Below, in pieces: positions 28,401 to 40,400 of a stretch of DNA of 64,000 bases. Source of the stretch: Triatoma infestans (lineage: Eukaryota > Arthropoda > Insecta > Hemiptera > Reduviidae); the NCBI GenBank assembly GCA_011037195.1, contig JAAEAF010000373.1:124001-188000 (forward strand), in the 5' to 3' direction. The notes beneath the pieces are model-generated. The model made no database searches. It saw only the letters and a list, made by a program, of their open reading frames with translations, and was not told the DNA's origin. Numbering within the stretch: the stretch's first letter is position 1; every line of letters starts with the position of its first letter. A program made the translations under genes and the position numbers.

Positions 28401-31400
28401 ATTCATACACAGTCGAACGGCAGTTTATTGAGAACCATTTTGGGTGGTTTTAAACAGAATAACCCTAATATTAGTACAGTGACTTCCCAACACTTTCCCA
28501 ATAAATCACCGCCTGGCACGCTTCAAGGGTTATTGCGCCAAACATTTAAATCAAATAAGGCTGGAGAATCATGTATAACGAATCAAGAAAGCAAGAATGA
28601 TCGCAGAATGGGATACAGTCAAATCTCAGTTGACAGTTGTATAGTAAAGGCTGCTCTTAAGTGGATTCGCTTTTACAGCCTCCGTTGAAACACTTTTGCA
28701 TTAAAGGATGAGTGCTCAGGACATAAAATGAAAATACAAACTTTAATAACGAAAAATATATAAAAGGAAAAAAACGTACAAACTTTTGTTATTCCTAACA
28801 TTCTGGCACTGTAGCTGTATATTCATTGATGCCAAAAATTTAATAACAACCAACAATCCAATTGTGCCGTTCATCATGAAAGTGGTGCAAGTCCATTTTT
28901 CTTTATTTCCAAATATTTCAATTTAAGGTTTTCATGTTGGTTTCAGCAAAAATGTAACATACTAATGAATTTTCTCTTATCAGTTATATTATCACTATAT
29001 TATAATATTATATAATATCCAAATAGATATCGTAGATTCAATACTAAATAATTCAAACTAAATTTTAATATATTATTTGTTTTCTCAAGTTTTTCAAAAA
29101 TGATCTCGCCCCAATTTCATACAAAGATGGCTCAGTTAGAAAATTTAAAAAGAATTTAAAGGACAAAAGTGATGAATCATTTAATCATTTCAGAAAATTA
29201 ATCAATAAGAAAACCAAAACCACTTTAATTAAAAAAAGGCATTTCTTAAGGCAGTTAAGTTGATATGCATGATTGTGGATAATAAGAAATATATTATCAA
29301 TCTGGTTAATATTTCTTTTCTGTTTTCAATAACAAAGCAATTTGTGTCTGTAGTGCTATTAACATATCACTAACAATAATATACATGTAAATGAGAATTT
29401 ACCTGATAAGATCGAATAATGGCTTGTACTGCAAGATGATCATCGATAACTTTTTCAGATACTGGTGCTGCACCGAGACCACCACCTAACATAGGGGCTA
29501 TAGCTGTTATTGGTACATGATGCTTTGGCGGAGGTGCTAACGATGGAGGTGATGTGTACGCCTGTGCAACACCTTTAGTTGTGTTTCGGAAATAAGCATC
29601 CCAGGACTGTAATGAAAAGAAATAATAAAATAAAATAAGCTAGGTATAAAGAGATTTATTTTTTCAATGAGCAACTCTTAAAATATATATACAAGTATTT
29701 GAAAACCGAAACTATAGTAGAAACTGATGCCTGACCATGACGCCGAAAAAGTATCTGATTTGAAACGTTCATACGGTTTTCTCGTAGAGCACTTTTACAA
29801 ATCGGCAAATTTTTACTTAGACCATGGAATTTGAATTTGTTTTCGCTCTCAATATTACATTTAAATATAGGTAATTGGGAGACGTGCATTAGACAAGATT
29901 TTTAAAACATACCAGCTGGTGAATTTAGCTATTAGATTAAAAGGCAGCGCTAACATCAAGCTCAAAAATATTGGTCCAGTCATTTACAGGTTAACAAAAC
30001 TTGTAAATACCGTTTAGATACTACTATAGCACAATAGATCGAAAGGTCGCAGTGCATTGGCCCCCCCCTTCAAAAAAAAAAAATTAGGTACTACTACCAC
30101 CGCATCAGACACGAACGAAGATTTCGGGCAAACATCAATCTCAAGTACCAATTTACTGAATGGTATTTTTTTGTTTTTGTTGCCTAATTTGTTGTTTGTT
30201 CGGAAGGATGTCTTAATGCCCAGTTTTTTGAAAAATTTGTGGTTTGTACGTGTGGCTTCAAATATATGTGAATGTGGCGAATTTGTCTGCTGTTTCTTTG
30301 TCAGTCCTATTTCGGTGGTGTGGTTCGTTTTTGAGGAGTTTATTAACGATGTTCGCATTGTACCCATTGTTCTCAGCTGTTTTGTAGATTGTCTGCATTT
30401 CATGTGCGTGGTTCGCGGGAGTGAGGGGTGTGTATTCGTCAGATGTCTAAGTGCAGTTAGTTTGTGTTGGGTAGGGTGGTTGAACTTGTGCGGTATGATA
30501 GCATCGGAGGTAGTTGCTTTTCTGTGTATTCCGTGAATACGGCTATCATACCGCAAAAAAAAAATGTGTGCGTATAAGACATCCTTCCAAACAAACAACA
30601 AATTAGGCAACAAAATCCGCACTCGTACCGAGTTCACTGACATGTATGACAGCAGTGGGGTTTACGAGTTGAAATGCCCGGACTGTGACAACATTTACCT
30701 GGGGAAGACCGGCAAGAAAATCAAGGAACGATTTACCGAACATATCAGATCATACAAGTACAACAAAGGTGACTCAAATTATGCCAATCACCTAAACACT
30801 AACAAACACAAACCAGATGACATCACGACCACGATGAAGCTAATACATTCTGGCCACAAAGGACGGCGACTTGACATAATAGAACAACTCGAAATATATA
30901 AACACAAGACACAAAACTTAATAAACGAACAGACAAAATTTGCCAGTGAACCATTATTCAAAACACTCTTCCCACAATAGCAACAGAAACGCAATTACCA
31001 GTGCAAACATTACACACGCAACAAATAGTTCTTAAACGGATTTAGTTTTAGGTTTAGTTTTAAATCTACTAGGTATATATAAATTTACTAGTTTTATATA
31101 TATATAGGAAAAAAAAAAGTGCGTATTTGGATGATGTATGTGAATGATGATGTGATATGTTGAGAGGAATGCATAATAAAAAACTTAATTATATAAAAAA
31201 ACCATATTTAGGTATACATGCTTGCGAGGATGTGAATGTTGCGTGAAAAAGTGAAATAATGACTGGAATGCATAGTTATAAAAAACTTAATTATAAAAAT
31301 CGCTTAATTTTAAATGATGTTAAGTTTAAATCGTTATTTAATTTAATTTAAATTTATTTTGTATATTTTATATTGGTTAGGTAATTGTAAAGTAAATCTC

Positions 31401-34400
31401 CCTCCATCAACAGAGTTTAAAAATTAGACCCCTACGTGTTGTGTCCATTGTAAGGAAAATTTACCCTTTAACAACCCAAATACGTGTTTTCCCACCCAGC
31501 TGACCATACCCCTTGACCTAGTTTAAGAGTTTGGTTTTAAATACAGTTAAAACTAGTCAGTGTGTAAACTAAGTTTGCTCTGTGCAAGTCTGTGTTGTCA
31601 CACTGTCTGAAAAACGCATCCTGAAGATGGGCGAACGCCCGAAACCGATCGATGACCACAAAATGAAGCAGGCTACCACGGAAAATGTCTCTGATGCTTT
31701 CCAGCTCTGCGGAAACTTTATTTCGAGAAAATTCATTTAAAGAACTTTTGGGTGGCCGGAGGAGGTTATACTTTCCTCAAAAAGAAGTCATTTTGTTAAG
31801 TTTTGATTCTTCTATTGATATAAAACTGGAGACAAACATTTAGTAACAATTATAAGTCTGAAAAAAATTTGTCAATTACAATCTTTAAACTGCAGTAAGA
31901 GAAAGTTGTGTGAGTATTTCACACCGGTTTTTTTTTTTTTTGTAGTGAGTATGTTTTACATTCCGCTTTTATAATTTAATTTGGAATGGTTGTAATCTTT
32001 TCTTCAGATATATGAATAATCTAATAAACTGTAAATACCCATAAAATACATTGTTATTTATTATTTCATTAAAACATATTTTTTATCTTACAATTTTTTT
32101 CTTTTGAGTCAGATACTACTAATTAATATATTGTATTTTATATAATTTCATTTGAAGAGATTTTATTTTTATCTATGTTTATGTACATGTAATTAAAAAA
32201 TGTTTATTTTACACTACTATGGATTGAATTCCACTGTTATATTAACAATTAATGAAATTCTACTCTATATTTCCGGTAATAACTCAATTTGAATCGCAAT
32301 ACTTCCTGTTGCAGCAGAAAGAGGAAGTAAAATTGGTAAAAATAAATATATTATAAAATTAAATTATGCTAAGAATTGGGTAAAGCATTAAATACAATAC
32401 AATTGACAAATTAAATTCTTTGTATACACATCTTTTAAATATTTCCAAACTAATACCCCAATAAATTGAACAAATACTGAAATATATATATGTGGATAGT
32501 TATGTGTTCATATATAATTCATTTAATACAAATAAAACTGTAATTCAGTTAAGATGTTTAGCCACAGTGTTTGGTATTTTTGTTTAAGGATTTTTGTGTA
32601 TATTTAACTGTTTTTTTATGTGAAGAATATTATATTATAATCGTATTGCACTCTTTAGGTAGTATTCAGATATATTTTAGATAATAGGTATTTATAATAT
32701 TTTTGTCCTTCCTTCTGGATGTTTGCATGTCAATTCACTTAGTAATTCTTTAATTTACATTGATGATTGTAATAATTTCATTTTTACTTTTTATTATTAC
32801 TATAAATGGCAATACTTGTTCTTTTTTTATTCTAGGGATATATTGTAACAATGTAATTTACTGTTTTCTTATTTTTTCTTTGTAAGAAACAGGCTAATTG
32901 TACAAGTTTATTACTTTAACAATAAAAAATTAATTAATTAAAAAAATAATTATCATCAACTTATTTATTCATATTAATATTTTCTTTTTCTTTCTCAAAG
33001 TTATAAGAAAAGAATTATAACGTGTCAAATTTTAGAATTTGCTTTTTCATTGAAAATATATATGTTCTGAGGTTCCCTGCCGCGTTACTTCATACATTTT
33101 TCAGATTTTTTTGCGATCGGCTGAACTCTTTTCTTTAAATTTTGTATGCTTAATACACAATTATTGTAGTTCTATCAGTAATATTTTAAATATTTTTCAG
33201 AGAGAATGGCTATTAAAGATTTTGGGGAAGACGTGATATTTAGACTTCGCTGTAAAGTACCATTTTACGGTATTACATGGGTTCCACCATACAATGTGTA
33301 ATGTTAATGTGAAGTATATATGTTGCTATAACATAAGATTTGGAAGAAAAATTGATTGACCGGAAATTGAAGTGCTTCAAAGTGAGTGTACCTCTCTTAG
33401 GGAAGAGAATTCTAAGTTGAGGGGCCAAATTGAGGCTCTCAGGTCAGATAATTTAAGATTTGAAAATCTTATTGACGATCTTGATAATAAGGGTCGCAGG
33501 AATAACTTGATTTTCAAAGGTCTAAAATATAAACTGGATGATAACCTTTCTATGTTGATCTGTGACTTTTGTAAGCAAATGTTGCAAGTTGAAGTAAATG
33601 TAGAAAATGTCCATGTAACCCCACTTGGACCCAGTGGTGTCCAAGGGGGCAGTGTTCCTCTACTTGCCTCCTTTTTATTAGTAACTAATAAAATAGCAGT
33701 GATGAGGGCGGCGAGGCGTCTGAAGAGTACAGGCTATTCTGTACAACAAGATTATTCACTGAATATGAGAAGAAGGAGGGCTAAACTTCTTCTAATCCGA
33801 AGAGAAATCTTGCGTCTGAACTCTTCTTTAAAGGTGTTTGTTACTTACGACCGTCTTTTTGTTCAAGCTCAGCGTTTTAATCTCAGTCTGGTCTCTGGCT
33901 CTGAGAACGCAGTTGTTAAGTTGAGTGACGCTGTAGGCAAGGACATGTCCTCTTTTCTTCTGGCTGTCCTCTCAGATTCTCCTCCTCGAGATTATTTTAC
34001 TTCACCACCTGTGTTTCAACAAACTTCGTCCACATCTCATACATGAGATCTCGTCGTCTGCCGGCAGGTTCCTGACAATTCAGCTGAGTGTGTGGTGCAA
34101 TCATTGTCTATTGTATCTTACAATATAGCTGGTTTAAAAAATAAAATTGATGATGTCTTTTTTTTTTTAATTTTTGAATGGTTTTGATATTTTTATTTTA
34201 TTGGGAACATTTATCGAAGAGAATAATTTTAGTTTTTAGGAAACGTATTTTGTTAATTATAAGTTATGCTGGATCCCTGCAGTTAAATCTGCTAAATTTG
34301 GCAGGGCAGTTGGTGGTCATTTGTATGCTATTAGGTCTAAGTTTTATAATAAGGGCGTTAAATTTCTTGTTTTAGAGGGATTAATTTAATTTCAATTAAT

Positions 34401-37400
34401 AATAATTTTAATTCCGAAGTATTTATTTTTCCTTTGTATTTGAAATTGAAGTATTTATTTTACCTTTGTATTTGAATTGTAACTTTTGGGAAGATAATTT
34501 TAATGAGCTATGTAATTTTTTAGTGCTATTTTCTCATCTTAAATTTATACTAATTGGTGATGTTAATGTAAGAATTGGTAACTCACAGGTTCTTCCTGAT
34601 GATTTGTTATTGGATAATCCAAATTGCTGTTTAACCAGAAATTCTAAGGATAAAGTACTTAATGGGAGAGGCATTAAATTTATTGATCTTTGTGATAGTT
34701 ATGGTTTAGTAATTTTAAACGGAAGACTTCATGGGGATTTGGATGGTGAACTCACTTTTATTGGAAGTATGGGGAGCTCCGTTAATGATCTCTGTTGTGT
34801 TTCTGTTGATTTTATTCCAAGTATATTAGAATTTAGAGCATCTTCCACTTTTTCTTTCGGTATCTTTGTTCTGAAGCCCATCAGAAGATATTTTGCCATT
34901 ACTTCCCCAATTAGCTTGGTTCAATAAGGACTTAGGGCAATATAAAGCCGTCCTAGAGTCCAACACAAATAAAATTTCTAGTTTTCCGTTAAGTATTCAG
35001 GAATACTTGGATGTTCTTTTAAATTTAATTAAATCTTCATGTCCTCGGAGCTCTGGTTCTGCCTCGGTTATAAGAGCTTCCCGTAAGAAATGTTGGTTCG
35101 ATACTCATTGTTTCAGAGCTCGAAAGAAATCTTTCGCTTTATTAAAATTGTTTCGTATGACAAATTCTGATTTAGTTAGAAGAGCTTATCTGGAGGCAAA
35201 TAACTTCTATAAAGTTTTATGTCAAAAAAAGAAAAAAGAATTCTATATTTCCTTGAACGCTCTGTTTAGATCGTTGGATAATTCTAAAGATTTTTGGAAC
35301 TTAGTTTCCCACTTTAAACGAAAAAATTTTATTTGTAGTAGTAATATTTCTATGAATGAGTGGGCCTCACATTTTAAATTATTATTAAATCCAGTTCTGT
35401 CTGCCTCAGCCGTTATTTATGCTGAGCCTCTTAATCGCTCTGTTACGCTTGATTCTCCCTTTACTTTGGAGGAGTTACATATTGTTCTGTCCAAAGCTAA
35501 GAACAATAAGGTTCCCGGATTTGACCGGGTGACGTATGAATTTTATAAAAATGCTCCTGATGTTTTCCATGAAAAAATGCTTGTCTTATTTAATAGAATA
35601 TATGATATGGAGTGTACCCCGTCTTCTTTTGGTAGGTCATTGATTTTTCCATTATTTAAGAAGGGTAATGTTGATGATGTGGCCAATTATAGGGGCATTT
35701 CTTGCTTGGATTCGATTGCAAAGATTTTTGTTGGCCTCTTACTTCTCCGCCTTGAAAGTTTTGTCGTGGATAATTGTCTTTTGAGTGAGTGCCAATCTGG
35801 CTTCCGGAGAGGTTACTCGACATTGGATAATTTGTTTGTTTTAATGAACACAATTGAAATTAAACTCTTACGTCGCGGAGGTAAGCTTTACTGTTTTTTT
35901 ATTGACCTTAAGGCGGCTTTTGATTCGGTAGATCGAGGATCTCTGTATCTGAAACTTTTTAATTTGGGTGTATCATCAAAATTTATCAACACTTTAAAAA
36001 GTCTTTATTCTGAAGCTTTCTCCGCTGTCAGGGGTAGAGTGGGAATTACGGAGTTTTTTAGAGTTAAAATGGTCTTCGCCAGGGCGAAAAACTCCCACAA
36101 CATCGATTTTCTCGAATCGTAGCGCTGGAAGTTGTTAAGAAAAAAGTATTCTGATTTAAACATTGGGTGTCCTTGGCTGAAAAATATTCTTGCGAGTTTG
36201 ATTCAGGGCTGGATAGTTTTGACAAGTGGCAAGGTCAGTTGTCGACCATAGTGCAATGTTTGAGAATGAGGCATTATGAGGAATGTGAACAGAGAGCCCG
36301 TCAGTCTATCCGGTTGTCCTTGTATAGAGATTTAAATTACTCTTTAGACGTTTTAAATTTAGAGTCTAGCACAGTGGAAGTTTCACTCGCGGATTTGGGT
36401 TGGTTTTTTAAGTTACGATGTGAATTACTTTATTTAAATTATAACCCTTGGTTTGAAAGAGAGCCTAGTTGCTGCTCTTTGTGTAATCTCCGCGTGAGGG
36501 AGGATATATTCCACTTTTTGGGGGTTTGTCCGATACTTTCCGAATTCAGATATCCCTATTTAAGTGCAAAAACATTATCAAAAGATCAGTTAGTTCAGCT
36601 TCTTAATGGGCACAATTTTATGAGCCTTATTAAATTTGCGCAGCAATCTTGGATTTATCGCCAAAATTTAGTTAAAGAATTTAACTTTACTTAGTTTCTA
36701 TTATTTAGTATTCTTATTTTTTTTTTCTCTTATGTAATATCAATTAAAGTTTTAATTTTATTTAATTAACTAATATGAAGGTTTCTATTGTTGTGTTAGA
36801 TAACTTTTATCTTCATTCTGTAATTTTTATTTTTAATCACAAGCATTAGCTATGTACATTTGAATTATTATAAAATAACATAGGTATTTTCATAATATTA
36901 TTCATTTTGTGATTATCTTTGAGCGATCATCATTTTTGTTTGTCAAGTATTTCATGTTATTATTATTATTATTATTACTTTCTTCTTTTTTTTTTAATTT
37001 TTTTTTATTTAGTTATTATTTTATTTTTTCTTCCTCATTATCAACCTCCGGCAGACGGTTTTACCATGCCGTAGAATGTCAAGAATGTATTTTTGTAGTT
37101 ACTTTGTCATTATGAAATAAAACATTATTATTATTATTATTAATTATCATCAACTTATTTATTCATATTAATATTTTCTTTTTCTTTCTCAAAGTTATAA
37201 GAAAAGAATTATAACGTGTCAAATTTTAGAATTTGCTTTTTCATTGAAAATATATATGTTCTGGGTTCCCTGCCGCGTTACTTCATACATTTTTCAGATT
37301 TTTTTGCGATCGGCTGAACTCTTTTCTTTAAATTTTGTATGCTTAATACACAATTATTGTAGTTCTATCAGTAATATTTTAAATATTTTTCAGAGAGAAT

Positions 37401-40400
37401 GGCTATTAAAGATTTTGGGGAAGACGTGATATTTAGACTTCGCTGTAAAGTACCATTTTAGGTATTACATGGGTTCCACCATACAATGTGTAATGTTAAT
37501 GTGAAGTATATATGTTGCTATAACATAAGATTTGGAAGAAAAATTGATTGACCGGAAATTGAAGTGCAAGAAATGTTTTTATTTAGTTTTCCAAAATTTT
37601 CTCGATAAGATTACGAGTCGTTAACTAATTATGAAACTTGGTTTACTAACTTCTCAAATAAAGCCCTACCACATTTGTTTGAAACTTTTTTCCAAAATTG
37701 ATTTTAGGATTTGGGAGAGGTGTATGCTATTCTCTAAAGTGCCATTCATGAGTGTAGGTTCAGCAGTTGAGTAATTCTGTAAGTAATTAACTAAGTAAAA
37801 TTATGAAGTTTGAAGGAAAATTTGTCATTCGGAAGTATAAGGAATGCAGTATGAGAAATTTGTATGAATGATACACACTTTTTTTTTTGTGAATGCTGAT
37901 TATAATGTAAAACTAAAACTAAATAAAAAAAAAATTAACGAATAATGCAAAATAATGGTCCAAATGGGAACATTTAAACAAAATTGAATAAACGAACAAA
38001 CAAAATTTGTATATGAATCATTATTCAGCATTTTTCTATCATAATACTACAATAACCGAACAAATATAACTGTTTTTACCATTTATAGTCTAAATGTGTT
38101 TTAGTGTAGAATTGCATGTCAATTAAGCAACGACATTCATTAATGTTTCATGATTCATTCTTTAATGATATAATGATTGATTCATTAATTTCTTAAAATT
38201 CATTCATTGGTATTATCTATATGTGATAATAATGTCAATAAGTGAGTTATATTTTTGTTACGCATATACCATTTTTTTTTTCCTTTTTTGTATTTTGAAG
38301 GCTGCACAACATCAAATGGCCCTTTGGAACATTATACAAATATGTGGCATAAGTTAGTATATATCATAGATGTATGTACGAGATACAAACGTTAGTATGT
38401 AGGTCTATATGAATGTATGTGTATCATATATTATCATGATATATAGAATGCTTATCATATGTTAACAAGATATCCCATTAAAAGTTATGATGAAACCTTC
38501 CTGTCATTTCGCTTGATGTTAACACAATCAACTTGTGCACTCTGAGATTTTTCATTCTTCAGTTAACTTGTTCACTCTCATTCTATCTCCCTCACTCATA
38601 CATTCATATATATATATATATTATTTATCTATTTTATTTAGAGGATTTGAAAACATATATTTCGATGAAAATATAATTTCGAAAAATAGTATAAAAAACA
38701 AAAAAAATTATGTAGAACAATAATTACAGTAAATTTCTTAAACTTAATTTTTGAACGTGCACTGTAAACGATATTAATCAAGAATTATGCAAAAATATGT
38801 TTGGAGCTGCCCAAATCTCCCTTCCAAGATAGAAAAATGAGATGCCAGCGTGTGGAAGAGAAGCCAAAGCATGGGTTATAATACTATCATAACATTACTT
38901 AGGCAGTTGAGCATAAGGTGAAAAAACGTAATTATTTATGTATAAACTTTATCATTATACTAAATATTCCAATAAAAAACGATTTTTTTTTTAAATAAAA
39001 CAAAATTAAATCAAGTTTGCTTATAATGAAGGTAAATAAACGGCGATACATTCATGAAAAACCGTGAGTCTTATCAGTGTTTACTTTATTAAAAAAATAA
39101 GGTCAATTTATTTTTTATAAGAAACCTTTCTCTTTTTGTTCAAAATTTTAACGTTGGGTACATAAATATTCATTCAGTTTAATTGTAATGATATATATAA
39201 TGTCGAAAAATGAGAGAAAATGCGGGCAAAGGAATATGAAGAATTTCAAGACTCAGTAATGCGGAAGGAATTTAAATATGAAGATTAGAATAAATCATTA
39301 TTTTTATTATTACCGTCATGTGGTTGTTTCCATGGAAATGCAATTTTGAAATTACATTGATATGGTGAAAGGACCTGACCGTTAGATTTTTTTATTTCTG
39401 GCTTTGTTCAATTAAACTATATTTTTTCTATAACAATGTATTCTACTTTATTTCTAAAGTATTAAATATCAGAATAAAACAAACAATTTTAGCTTCGACA
39501 TCAGAAATGGGATATGAAACGCTCCGATCTCAAGTACAAAATCAGACTATGGAGCCATGGAAGAAAATTAGAGCCTGGCCCAGAGAAGCCTGATGTTTTC
39601 ATTAGGATTATTCAACAGCTGATCTGTGGCACAGCTTTTAGGTGGTTTTCCCAATCTTGGAAGGAATGACTTGGTCCCAATCACATGATTTTGCGGAATC
39701 TGGTAACACTAAGACTCAACAACCCTTCTAAGCCATGCCGATCAAGACATCTCTATTATCAATGCCGAGAAAAAAGTTAGATGCTTCAGATATAACAAGG
39801 AAGGTCATTTCGGCTGCAACTGCGCCATGGTAACGGTATCAAAAGGCACTCCAAGCCAGGTAGCGAATAGATGAGTGTGAAATCAACCCTATGAATTACA
39901 TTATTCATAATGGTAAGTCGTTATAAGTTTATTTTTGATTCTGAGTTCAAATATTCTCTCATGAAAACTACCTTGAGGTTTCTATATGTCTAACTGTACT
40001 TTAAGTCGGGAACGAAAGTTTCTCCCATGGAGCTAAGGGTTTAAGAAAACAGCAAAACCTTGAAATCTTTGTATTTGTAGAGGAGCATCCCTGCAATTGA
40101 CTCCGCTAAATATATGTAATATATATGTGTGTGTGTGTGTGTGTGTCTTTTTGCATAAAAGGAAACTTAATTTAGACTTCGAACTTGATTTTCTGTTAAT
40201 TTATGAGCAGAGGATTTAACGGAAGATTTAGTACTATATATTATAGTACTAAATATCTTGAAAAAGGTGCGCGTTATTGATGAGATCTTGAAAATAATGC
40301 ATAACAAGGAGGTGAAACCGTAGTCCATAATCCGAACCAGTTTCAAACAATTTAAATACTATTTATGGTAACCTTGGTAACAGTTTCTAGTCATCCCAAA

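Larger units (their letters stand above)
33376..37140 (+). mobile_element. Non-LTR retrotransposon, 5'-truncated and defective
   Basis: 3,765 bp between the direct repeats. Order: ORF1 with coiled coil, APE-type endonuclease, RT and C-terminal zinc-knuckle domain, then an (ATT)n tail right at the repeat. It starts inside ORF1 without an ATG, so the 5' end is missing. The endonuclease is frameshifted and the RT lacks its catalytic YADD box. Protein and tail style suggest an L2/CR1/I-related LINE group; clade is not settled. It sits inside OGDH intron 1 on the opposite strand to OGDH. Confidence 0.88.
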